DNA of 5,968 nt from CAWJEL01 sp964647255 (GCA_964647255.1 CAZYGI010000145.1:1-5968), one strand, 5' to 3'. Counted from the stretch's first letter, positions 1-5,845 are shown. Numbers and translations are program-made. Notes: generated by a model not told the origin, from the letters alone.

Positions 1-2814
1 CTTTACGAACAACTGCTGAGCACCGAGACCGCGCCCGCGCCGGCCACGGCCGGCCGCGGGCCTGACGAACAGCCGGCGGCTCCGCCCCTGATCGGCCGCG
101 AGCAGGCCTGGGCGCGCCTGCTCGCGGCGTGGCAGGCTGCGGCAGCGGGCCGGCCGCAGATGGTGCTGCTGACCGGCGAGGCCGGCATCGGCAAGACGCG
201 CCTGGCGGAAGAACTGCTCGCCTGGGGCGCGCGTCAGGGAGCCATCACGGCGGCGGCCCGCTGCTATCCAGGCGGCGATGCCCTGGCCTACGCTCCCGTC
301 GCCGAGTTGCTGAGCGCGGCGCGCCTCCGCCCGCGGCTGCGGGCCCTAAACGACGCCCGGCGGATCGAGGTCAGCCGTTTGCTCCCAGCGCTCCTGGTCG
401 AACGTCCCGATCTCCAGCAGAATCCCCCCGGCCCGCTCACCGAAGCCTGGCAGCGGACGCGGTTGTTCGAGGCGCTGGCGCACGCGGCGTTGGGGGCCGC
501 CCCCAGCCCGACACCGCTGCTGGTGTTCCTCGATGATCTCCAGTGGTCCGACCGCGGCACGCTGGATTGGCTCGTCTATCTGTTCCACTTTGACCCCGCT
601 GCGCGCTTGCTCGTCGTTGGCACGGCGCGCCAAACGGAGTTGGGCGCGGAGCATCCGCTGACCACGGTGAGCCTGGCGCTGACGCGCGCAGGACTGCTGA
701 GCGAGCTCATACTGACGCCGCTCACTGCGGCCGAAACCACAGCCCTGGCCGCGCAGGTTGCGGGCAGAGACATCGCGGGCGATGAAGCCGCCCAGATCTA
801 CCGCAATACCGAAGGCAACCCGCTCTTCGTGGTGGAGATGGTGCGGGCAGGCATGGGGCGCGAGGAAACGGGGAAACAGGCAGACAAGGAAACGGGCCGG
901 GATGCCGAGGATGGGCCTGCCGCCTCGCCTCTTTCCTCCACGTCTGTCCCGCTCGCCGCCCTGCCGCCCAAAGTCCGGGCCGTGATCCAATGGCGCCTGA
1001 CACTGCTCTCGCCGGTCGCCCAGGCAGTCGCACAGACCGCAGCAGTGATCGGTCGCAAGTTCAACTTCGACGTGCTGGCCCGGTCCAGCGAACAAGATGA
1101 AGCCGCGGTCGGCGCCGGGCTGGATGAGCTGTGGCACCGACAGCTTGTCCGCACGCCGGATGGCGCGGCGTATGACTTCAGCCACGAGGGGATTCGCGCT
1201 GTCGCTTACGCCGGCATCGGCCCGATCCGGCGCCGGGCCATCCATCTGCGGGTGGCCCAAGCGCTTGAGGCGCTGCACGACGCCGACCTGGATGCGTTCA
1301 GCGACCAGATCGCTGTACATTACGAACAGGCCGGCCAGGCGCAGCCGGCCATCAGGTTCTACCGGCGCGCGGCAGCGACGGCCCAGCGCCTTTATGCGCA
1401 TGCCGAGGCCATTCGCCTGTACACCTACCTGTTGGAAGGTGAGATCAGCGCGAACCTCTCGGCCAGCGAAAGGTGTGCGGTGAGACTGGCCCTGGCCGAA
1501 GTCTGTCGGCTGATCGGGTACTGGGCGCGGGCACAGGCCATCAATCGGCAGGCCCTGGCTGCGGCCGAAGAGCTGGGGGACGCCCGGGTGCTGGCGCAGG
1601 CGCAACGCGCCCTGGCCGATACGCTGCATCGCCTGGGATACTATGACGAAGCGTTGGAATGGCTGGCGAAGGCCGAAGAAGGCTTCCGAGCGCTTGGCGA
1701 GTGGCGCGGGGTGGTCAGCGCGCTGTGGACCGCCGGCCAAATCTACTGGTTCCGCGGGAACTACCCCCAGGCGCTTGCGGTCCTCGAACGGCAACTGCAG
1801 ATCGCCACAGAAATCGAAGACGAAAGCGGCATCTGTGAGGCGCTAGAGACGAAGGGCATGGTCCTCTGGAGCCTCGGAGATTGGGATCCGGCTGCCGACT
1901 GCTGTCTGCAGGCGTTCAGGATCGCCGAGGCGCTCGGATACAAAACGATCCTGACGCGCGCTTCCATCACCCTGGGCAATGTCCGTTCCGCGCAACACTG
2001 GTTCGGAGAGGCGGTTCACTGGTATCTGCGCGCGGGCGTTTTGGCGCAGGAGATTGACGATCGCCAGGCGGTGTCGTGGGCAACCTCCAACATCGCGCTA
2101 CTGCTGGCAAAACGCGGCGACATCCTGCGCGCCAGCACCGGCTATGAGCGCAGCCTGCGCAACGCCACGGAGATCGGCGACCGATGGACCGCCTGCCTCA
2201 ACGTCGCAGGTCTTGCGGCGGTGTACGAGCGCGGCGGGAGGCTTGACCTGGCCGAATCGTTGTATCGCAAGGCGATTGACTTCGGTCAGCGCCTCGGCAT
2301 TCCCGGCTACCTGTCAGGCATGCTCGTGGGCCTGGCACGGCTGCTGTTGGCGCGCGGCCGCGCGACTGAGGCCGCCGACTTCTTCAACGAAGCATGGGCG
2401 AAGATCTCCAGCGTGGCCGGCGAACGCCTGGCCGGCGAGGATACGCGCTTCGACGCGCGGGTACTGGGTGTCCGTCTGCGCCAGGCTTTGGGTGAGAGCA
2501 CCGCAGCGGAGGCCGCCGCAGAGTTCTGCGACCGGCTGCGGGACGAGAGCGCGCCCCACCGGCAGGCCGCGCTCAACTACGAGCTGTGGCGGCTGACTGC
2601 TGATGAGGGAGCCCGCAGCGCCGCGGCATCGTTCTATCGTGCAGAATACGCCGAGACGGGGGCGGAGGAGTGCCGGAGCCGCTATGAGGAACTGACCGGC
2701 GAGGCCTTGCTCGCCCCCCCGCTGCTGCCCGATGTCTCGGAGCTGATCCCTGACCAGCCGGAGGGTCTGGATCTAGCCCACACACTGGCCGAGCTGGAAA
2801 ACGCTTTCGACTGA
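1..2814 (+). CDS. BTAD/AAA-ATPase/TPR transcriptional regulator (5' partial)
   Basis: The frame is open from base 1, so the ATG at 160 is internal and the true start lies upstream; 937 residues are visible. Residues 1-6 (LYEQLL) resemble the end of a bacterial transcriptional activator (BTAD) domain, followed by an Ala/Pro-rich linker. An AAA_16/NACHT-like ATPase begins at LIGREQ (about residue 30). Its Walker A is GEAGIGKT (59-66) and its Walker B is LLVFLDDLQWSD (173-184). The GNPLFVVE motif (272-279) closes the ATPase region. A low-complexity linker (about 286-318) leads into a winged-helix-like segment. From about residue 435 to 800 the protein is helical with TPR-like repeats (for example HYEQAGQAQPAIRFYRRA). 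No LuxR HTH is present at the C-terminus, which ends ELENAFD. In this family the ATPase/TPR part senses a signal and controls an N-terminal OmpR/SARP-type DNA-binding domain. That domain is not visible here; a cyclase or kinase N-terminus is an alternative. Confidence 0.85.
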   Translation, partial: LYEQLLSTETAPAPATAGRGPDEQPAAPPLIGREQAWARLLAAWQAAAAGRPQMVLLTGEAGIGKTRLAEELLAWGARQGAITAAARCYPGGDALAYAPVAELLSAARLRPRLRALNDARRIEVSRLLPALLVERPDLQQNPPGPLTEAWQRTRLFEALAHAALGAAPSPTPLLVFLDDLQWSDRGTLDWLVYLFHFDPAARLLVVGTARQTELGAEHPLTTVSLALTRAGLLSELILTPLTAAETTALAAQVAGRDIAGDEAAQIYRNTEGNPLFVVEMVRAGMGREETGKQADKETGRDAEDGPAASPLSSTSVPLAALPPKVRAVIQWRLTLLSPVAQAVAQTAAVIGRKFNFDVLARSSEQDEAAVGAGLDELWHRQLVRTPDGAAYDFSHEGIRAVAYAGIGPIRRRAIHLRVAQALEALHDADLDAFSDQIAVHYEQAGQAQPAIRFYRRAAATAQRLYAHAEAIRLYTYLLEGEISANLSASERCAVRLALAEVCRLIGYWARAQAINRQALAAAEELGDARVLAQAQRALADTLHRLGYYDEALEWLAKAEEGFRALGEWRGVVSALWTAGQIYWFRGNYPQALAVLERQLQIATEIEDESGICEALETKGMVLWSLGDWDPAADCCLQAFRIAEALGYKTILTRASITLGNVRSAQHWFGEAVHWYLRAGVLAQEIDDRQAVSWATSNIALLLAKRGDILRASTGYERSLRNATEIGDRWTACLNVAGLAAVYERGGRLDLAESLYRKAIDFGQRLGIPGYLSGMLVGLARLLLARGRATEAADFFNEAWAKISSVAGERLAGEDTRFDARVLGVRLRQALGESTAAEAAAEFCDRLRDESAPHRQAALNYELWRLTADEGARSAAASFYRAEYAETGAEECRSRYEELTGEALLAPPLLPDVSELIPDQPEGLDLAHTLAELENAFD
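864..895 (+). repeat. 8-bp tandem repeat inside the regulator gene
   Basis: Four successive 8-mers read GGAAACGG, GGAAACAG, GCAGACAA, GGAAACGG. The 10-mer AGGAAACGGG occurs exactly at 863-872 and 887-896, one 24-bp (8-codon) period apart. The repeat encodes the hydrophilic stretch EETGKQADKETG in the linker after the GNPLF motif. It looks like a simple-sequence insertion tolerated in frame. Confidence 0.65.
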
Positions 2815-2824
2815 GCGTCCCTTC

Positions 2825-2859
2825 ATGAAGCGCTTATGAAGCGCCGCCTGTTATATGGT
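2825..2859 (+). promoter_or_regulatory. Candidate SARP-type operator and promoter
   Basis: ATGAAGCGC occurs at 2825-2833 and again at 2836-2844, an exact 9-bp direct repeat with an 11-bp period (one helical turn). A -10-like box follows 7-9 bp later: TATATG at 2852-2857 or TATGGT at 2854-2859. There is no good -35 hexamer, as expected for an activator-dependent promoter. SARP regulators are known to bind direct repeats spaced by 11 bp about 8 bp upstream of the -10. Transcription would start near 2864, giving a leader of about 54 nt before the ATG at 2918. The first repeat also lies in a 10-bp palindrome, CTTCATGAAG (2821-2830), so a dimeric repressor site is an alternative. Confidence 0.45.
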
Positions 2860-2917
2860 ATGCGCAGCATCTGAACCGCCAGGTTCGACGGCAATATACT
2901 GAAAAAGGAGATTCACT

Positions 2918-3562
2918 ATGGCAGTCATTACAATTTCCCGGCAATGGGGCAGCTTGGGCGACGATGTTGCGCACATGGTATGCGACAAGCTCGGCTACCA
3001 GTACTTCGACAAGAAGATGATGGCCCAGGTCGGTCAGGAGATGGGCATTGCGGCTGCAAAGGTCAAGGATGCAGTGGATTTCAAACCCCAGGCGGCGAAA
3101 ACCATCTGGGAGGCGATCGGCACCACCCCCCGCATCACCGGCGGCGATCCGTCAAGCTGGACTTTCGGAGCACGCAACGACGCCCTTGAGGGAATCTCGG
3201 CAGCGAACCTCATGGAGGTGATCAATGCCGGTTACAAAAAGGGCAACGTCGTGATCGTGGGCCGCGGCGGCATGGCCGCGCTGCAAAACAAAGCCGACGT
3301 CCTGCATGTGCGCATCCAGGCGCCGCTTGATGTGCGTGTCGAGCGCATCGCGAAGCAGGAGAAGATTTCGCTGGAAGAGGCGAAGGCGTTGGTGAAGGCG
3401 CGCGATGCCAGCGATGTCGCCTGGATCAAGCGCCATTTTGACCTCGATTCGCACGATCCCCAGCTCTTTGACGTGATCATCAACACTGCCAAGATCACCC
3501 CGGCGGCTGCGGCCGATCTGGTCATCAAGACCCTGGCCGCTTTGCCGGGCAAGGGCAAGTAG
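2918..3562 (+). CDS. Cytidylate kinase-like family protein
   Basis: A 214-residue protein with the architecture of the cytidylate-kinase-like family (Cytidylate_kin2 type). The start is well set by AAAGGAG at 2904-2910, 7 nt before the ATG. The N-terminus MAVITISRQWGSLGDD corresponds to the SRQxGSGG loop that in this family stands where NMP kinases carry a P-loop; here SGG has become SLG. GNVVIVGRGGMAAL (109-122), HVRIQAPLDVRVERI (130-144) and the C-terminal FDVIINTAKI (184-193) are other family signatures. The lid-like segment reads KARDASDVAWIKRHF (160-174); as I recall the family, an Arg is usual near residue 166, where this protein has Asp. Members are presumed cytoplasmic nucleotide-binding proteins; actual substrates are largely unknown. 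CMP kinase activity should not be assumed, because both nucleotide-binding segments look atypical. It is the first gene of a pair with the small ORF 11 bp downstream. Confidence 0.82.
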   Translation: MAVITISRQWGSLGDDVAHMVCDKLGYQYFDKKMMAQVGQEMGIAAAKVKDAVDFKPQAAKTIWEAIGTTPRITGGDPSSWTFGARNDALEGISAANLMEVINAGYKKGNVVIVGRGGMAALQNKADVLHVRIQAPLDVRVERIAKQEKISLEEAKALVKARDASDVAWIKRHFDLDSHDPQLFDVIINTAKITPAAAADLVIKTLAALPGKGK

Positions 3563-3566
3563 GAGG
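3561..3566 (+). promoter_or_regulatory. Ribosome-binding site overlapping a stop codon
   Basis: AGGAGG shares its first two bases with the TAG stop (3560-3562) of the kinase-like gene and lies 7 nt before the ATG at 3574. This favours 3574 over the in-frame ATG at 3583 and suggests translational coupling of the two genes. Confidence 0.75.
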
Positions 3567-3573
3567 CTAATTC

Positions 3574-3879
3574 ATGAAGCTCATGGAACGCTTGATCCAG
3601 AAAGTGGATCGCACCAGTTGGGCGAAGAAGCTCGCGATCGAGAAGCGCTATGAGGCCGTCGAGGCGCGGTTGGGCTTCCCGCCATCACGTCGGTATCGCG
3701 CCTGGATCGGCGCGAACGATACCAATACCCGCGTGATCGAACGTGACTGGAGCAGTTTGGAGGCGTATCTCGTTACCGTAGATAAGGCGATGGCGGATCC
3801 TGAGTGGCAGGCGCTTGGGGCCGAACAGTCCGGCATGGTGCTCAGCAACCAAGTGGAGATCTACCGCATCGAGAGCTGA
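3574..3879 (+). CDS. Small alpha/beta protein of unknown function, possibly dimeric alpha/beta-barrel-like
   Basis: A 101-residue soluble protein with no signal peptide or membrane segment. I do not recognise a named family. The order of predicted elements is a charged N-terminal helix (about 1-33), a strand at YRAWIGAN (41-48), a strand at TRVIERDW (52-59), a long helix (about 60-86, containing DKAMADPEWQALG) and a final strand VLSNQVEIYRIE (89-100). A strand-strand-helix-strand layout, with the DPEWQAL helix motif and a closing strand ending in YRIE, resembles ABM/NIPSNAP-like ferredoxin-fold proteins that dimerise into a barrel. That is inference from pattern only. It is almost certainly co-transcribed with the upstream kinase-like gene (11-bp gap, strong Shine-Dalgarno), and a terminator lies about 100 bp downstream. 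The pairing suggests related roles, but no reaction can be assigned. Confidence 0.72.
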   Translation: MKLMERLIQKVDRTSWAKKLAIEKRYEAVEARLGFPPSRRYRAWIGANDTNTRVIERDWSSLEAYLVTVDKAMADPEWQALGAEQSGMVLSNQVEIYRIES

Positions 3880-3917
3880 ATTACTGAAAAGCGCGACGGC
3901 TGACGCTGTCTGCCGCC

Positions 3918-3966
3918 GAGGGCCCTCCGGTTCTCTCCCTGCCCGGCTCCCCGGATCGGACCGGGC
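3918..3966. other. GC-rich dyads after the small-protein gene
   Basis: GAGGGCCCTC (3918-3927) is a perfect 10-bp palindrome. GCCCGG (3941-3946) pairs with CCGGGC (3961-3966) around a 14-nt loop. Neither is followed by a T-run, so they are not intrinsic terminators by themselves. They may fold in the 3' UTR of the upstream operon mRNA. Confidence 0.3.
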
Positions 3967-3982
3967 GCAAAGTAGAAGTACG

Positions 3983-4013
3983 AGGCCACACGACAAGTCG
4001 TGCGGCCTTGTTT
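3983..4013 (+). terminator. Strong rho-independent terminator of the kinase-like operon
   Basis: AGGCC (3983-3987) pairs with GGCCT (4004-4008), and CACGAC (3989-3994) pairs with GTCGTG (3997-4002), with one A-C mismatch between the two stem blocks. The loop is very tight (AA, or CAAG if the top pair opens). The tail TTGTTTGCTGT follows on the + strand, while the reverse complement has no comparable T-run, so + orientation is favoured. It lies 103 nt after the stop of the small-protein gene. Confidence 0.72.
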
Positions 4014-4084
4014 GCTGTCCGGCTCTCGCATCACCCTTAGCCGGCGAATTTGGCCTGATCAGCCAGTTTTTAAGATTAGGGTGC

Positions 4085-4113
4085 TTGACAAGGCCCGCGA
4101 ACCATGATATTGT
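4085..4113 (+). promoter_or_regulatory. Sigma70-type promoter of the small ORF/ROK unit
   Basis: TTGACA (4085-4090) matches the -35 consensus exactly. After a 17-bp spacer, TATTGT (4108-4113) matches the -10 at four of six positions, including the key TA...T. The predicted start is near 4120, about 200 nt before the small ORF and 390 nt before the ROK gene. Confidence 0.65.
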
Positions 4114-4128
4114 TCGGCTGCTAAACAA
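4110..4128. promoter_or_regulatory. Candidate ROK operator (TTGTT-N9-AACAA)
   Basis: TTGTT (4110-4114) and AACAA (4124-4128) form an inverted repeat across a 9-bp spacer, overlapping the -10 and the predicted transcription start. ROK repressors such as NagC and Mlc bind AT-rich inverted repeats around a less conserved centre. Because the unit encodes a ROK regulator, autorepression is the simplest reading. With only five bases per arm, chance cannot be excluded. Confidence 0.4.
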
Positions 4129-4172
4129 ATTAAGGTCATTCTCCAACTAAGCACCGTTTCGCCGCATTCTGT

Positions 4173-4227
4173 GCCCAGCCTCCTCTCCGTCGTGCTGGGC
4201 GGGCCTTGTTGTTTTGCGTTGTTTTTT
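4173..4227 (+). terminator. Terminator- or attenuator-like hairpin in the leader
   Basis: GCCCAGC (4173-4179) pairs perfectly with GCTGGGC (4194-4200) around a 14-nt loop. A T-rich tract follows, with TTGTTGTTTT from 4206 and a T6 run at 4222-4227. The tail begins about five bases after the stem and is interrupted by G/C, so efficiency is uncertain. It lies between the promoter at 4085-4113 and the genes it should serve. Confidence 0.42.
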
Positions 4228-4304
4228 GCATCACATAAAAGTTCGCCGGTCAGAACCCAAAGACCTGTCCGAGCCCGACTTCTGCTTTCCGGAATCGCAC
4301 ACTC

Positions 4305-4313
4305 AAGGAAGAG
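4305..4313 (+). promoter_or_regulatory. Ribosome-binding site of the 54-codon ORF
   Basis: The purine run AAGGAAGAG lies just before the ATG at 4317, within usual Shine-Dalgarno distance. It is the main reason to treat the short ORF as translated. Confidence 0.55.
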
Positions 4314-4316
4314 CTT

Positions 4317-4481
4317 ATGCGAAAAGCAATTTTTACCATAATCACTTTGATGGCGGCGAGTTACACCCCCCAGGCCCAAACGCCGCACCCAGGCACATCC
4401 ATCTCAATCACAGAACCGACCGACAACATGACCACTGCGGGGCAATCCGCCAGCACCGTCACCGGACCGATGGCTTGGTGA
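4317..4481 (+). CDS. Small putative secreted peptide (54 aa)
   Basis: A 54-codon ORF with the N-terminus MRKAIFTIITLMAAS: a basic start (R2, K3), a hydrophobic core (A4-A14), then polar residues, as in a signal peptide. Cleavage is plausible around A14-S15 or near A20. The rest is Thr/Ser/Pro-rich (for example SISITEPTDNMTTAG) with no Cys and ends at MAW. The SISITEPTDN phrase recalls the first strand of bacterial Ig-like domains, so this may be the truncated head of a former extracellular protein. It may equally be a genuine small exported peptide or a leader peptide. The ROK gene begins 28 bp downstream on the same transcript. No function can be assigned, and translation is supported only by the Shine-Dalgarno and the signal-like N-terminus. 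Confidence 0.5.
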   Translation: MRKAIFTIITLMAASYTPQAQTPHPGTSISITEPTDNMTTAGQSASTVTGPMAW

Positions 4482-4509
4482 TGGCATTCGCGTAACGAAC
4501 AGGTTGGCC

Positions 4510-5781
4510 ATGTCAAAGACGCCGTACTCCCAGCAAAAAGATGCTCGCCAACAAAACACCTCCGCCCTCCTGCGGGATCTCTGGCGGCATTCGCCGCTCT
4601 CCAGGGCGATGCTGGCGCAGCGCAATGGCCTGACCAAAGCAACGGTCTCGGCGATTTGCGGCGATTTGACGGCCCTGAACCTGGTCCAGGAAGCCGGCCA
4701 GGATCGTACTGGCCTGGGACGGCCCGGCAACCTGCTTGAGCTCAACTCATCTGCGCGCTGTGCGATCGGTCTAGAAATCAGCACCAACTACTCGGCAATC
4801 ATGCTCACCGATCTGTGCGGACGGACCTTGTGGCAAAAGAGTGTCTTGACTGCTGTTGGCAGCAGCCAAGAAGTTGTCCTTGCGCAGGCCGAGGCATTGG
4901 TAGCCGAAGCCATGGAAGAAGCCCGCAACCGTGCTATCCCGCTGCTTGGAATCGGCGTGGGAGTTCCCGGCACCGTGACCCCCGACGAGGATAGCCGCGT
5001 CAGTGCGCCAGCGCTCGGCTGGAAGGAGGTGCACCTTAAGAAGATCTGGGAGCGAAAATTCTCGACGGCAGTCGTTGTCGAGAACAAGGCCCGCGCCGCG
5101 GCGATGGCCGAGGCCCTGAACGGCAGCGCACAGAACGCAAACCACTTTGTTTACGTAAGCATCGGCACGGATGTGCGATCGAGCGTCGAGGCTGCGGTGG
5201 TCACCGATAGTCTCCCGTATCGCGGGACGCACGGCGAGGCGGTAGATGCCGGTCACATGATCCTGGATCCCCAAGGCCCGCTGTGTGCGTGCGGCCAACT
5301 GGGCTGCTGGCAGGCCATGACGGATGTGGACCGCGAGGTCGAGCTGGTCCGCGCCCGGCTGGCGCGCGGCGAGCGCAGCGTTCTGCAGCGCAGCGCCGAC
5401 GGAGGAAGTGCGATGCTCGAGCATCGTGCGATCCATCAGGCTGCCGTGGAGCATGATGCGCTTGCGCTGGAGGTTGCCAGCGCAGTGATCATGAACCATG
5501 TGCTCGGGATCGTCAATCTCGTGCGCCTCTTCGACCCGGAACTGGTCGTGATCGGGTTTGCCAACACCGCCCTTCCCCCGCCCTACAAGGCCCGCATGAA
5601 CATCATGACCAGCATGGCAGAGTTCGATATCGCGGGAGCAGTCCGCGAACAGTTAGAACGCCGCGGCATGACGCCGCCCGAAGTCGTTTACGCAGCACAC
5701 GGCCCGGAGGCTTCCATGCTGGGCGCAGCCGCCCTGCTGGTGGATGAGTTCTTGCGAACGCCCACCACGGCTGAAACCTAG
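4510..5781 (+). CDS. ROK-family transcriptional regulator (NagC/XylR-like)
   Basis: A 423-residue protein of normal ROK-repressor length. The N-terminal winged helix spans about residues 16-78: SPLSRAMLAQRNGLTKATVS (28-47) forms the HTH and GRP (70-72) marks the wing. The ROK core follows, with GIGVGVPGTV and SAPALGW before the sugar-site region. The zinc site is intact: H249 plus C259, C261 and C266 in CACGQLGCW. The catalytic motif of ROK sugar kinases (ND.N) is ENKAR here, so Lys193 replaces the Asp. The phosphate loop SIGTG.G.G is degraded to SIGTDVRSS, and the Glu of GEIGH is Asp246. It should therefore bind a sugar or sugar phosphate and DNA but not phosphorylate. ATG 4510 is chosen over TTG 4504, although its Shine-Dalgarno (AGG, 4501-4503) is weak. 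It probably represses its own promoter and the transporter downstream; the ligand is unknown. Confidence 0.9.
   Translation: MSKTPYSQQKDARQQNTSALLRDLWRHSPLSRAMLAQRNGLTKATVSAICGDLTALNLVQEAGQDRTGLGRPGNLLELNSSARCAIGLEISTNYSAIMLTDLCGRTLWQKSVLTAVGSSQEVVLAQAEALVAEAMEEARNRAIPLLGIGVGVPGTVTPDEDSRVSAPALGWKEVHLKKIWERKFSTAVVVENKARAAAMAEALNGSAQNANHFVYVSIGTDVRSSVEAAVVTDSLPYRGTHGEAVDAGHMILDPQGPLCACGQLGCWQAMTDVDREVELVRARLARGERSVLQRSADGGSAMLEHRAIHQAAVEHDALALEVASAVIMNHVLGIVNLVRLFDPELVVIGFANTALPPPYKARMNIMTSMAEFDIAGAVREQLERRGMTPPEVVYAAHGPEASMLGAAALLVDEFLRTPTTAET
5411..5426. repeat. 16-bp perfect palindrome inside the ROK gene
   Basis: CGATGCTCGAGCATCG equals its own reverse complement and is flanked by two GTGCGAT copies (5408-5414 and 5426-5432). 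It lies in frame within the ROK coding sequence (residues around AMLEHRA). It could be a protein-binding site or coincidence. Confidence 0.55.
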
Positions 5782-5803
5782 CGCACCTCTTCATCGGTGT
5801 CGG

Positions 5804-5822
5804 CGAGTGGGTTTTCCGCTCG
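5804..5822. other. Hairpin between ROK gene and transporter
   Basis: CGAGTGG (5804-5810) pairs with CCGCTCG (5816-5822), including one G-T wobble, around the loop GTTTT. No T-run follows, so it is not a clear terminator. Co-transcription of the ROK gene and the transporter across the 78-bp gap remains possible, with the hairpin as an mRNA processing or stability element. Confidence 0.35.
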
Positions 5823-5845
5823 ACAACATATTCTATCTTCATCAC

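Larger units (their letters stand above)
3880..4316. other. Long intergenic region with terminators and ROK-unit promoter
   Basis: These 437 bp hold no supported gene. In order they contain a GC-rich stretch with small dyads (3918-3966), a strong terminator hairpin (3983-4013), a sparse stretch (4014-4084), a near-consensus promoter (4085-4113) with an overlapping dyad (4110-4128), and a second hairpin with a T-rich tail (4173-4227). The remaining 90 bp lead to a Shine-Dalgarno at 4305-4313. ORFs running through this region lack a credible ribosome-binding site or recognisable protein content. Confidence 0.7.

Noticed and set aside
346..1794. Long minus-strand ORF of 482 codons
   Set aside because: It lies opposite the ATPase/TPR gene in GC-rich DNA, where antisense stop codons are rare. 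Its product shows no recognisable domain, and the + strand frame has clear Walker A and B motifs.
1979..2596. Plus-strand ORF of 205 codons in another frame of the regulator gene
   Set aside because: It is Arg/Ala/Pro-rich with low complexity, typical of a shifted frame in GC-rich coding DNA, and it lacks a ribosome-binding site.
2895..2900. TATACT, a good -10 match just before the kinase-like gene
   Set aside because: Transcription would start around 2907, inside the Shine-Dalgarno, and the -35 position (about 2872-2877) is poor. The upstream box at 2852-2859 leaves a normal leader.
4052..4071. Short TGGC/GCCA hairpin followed by TTTTT
   Set aside because: The stem is only four base pairs and a strong terminator lies just upstream, so it is too weak to call.
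4032..4083. Inverted repeat CACCCT / AGGGTG flanking 40 bp upstream of the -35
   Set aside because: Six-base arms 40 bp apart are expected by chance and no further symmetry is present.
4214..4495. 93-codon plus-strand ORF overlapping the small secreted-peptide ORF
   Set aside because: It has no Shine-Dalgarno, begins inside the T-rich terminator region and is His/Pro/Arg-rich without a family signature. The 4317 frame has both a ribosome-binding site and a signal-like N-terminus.
4504..4509. TTG start two codons before the chosen ROK start
   Set aside because: It lies directly after the AGG that would serve as its ribosome-binding site, leaving no spacing; ATG 4510 fits better.
4771..5499. 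Minus-strand ORF of 242 codons
   Set aside because: It is antisense to the ROK gene, whose HTH and zinc motifs are unmistakable. The minus-strand product has no recognisable motif.
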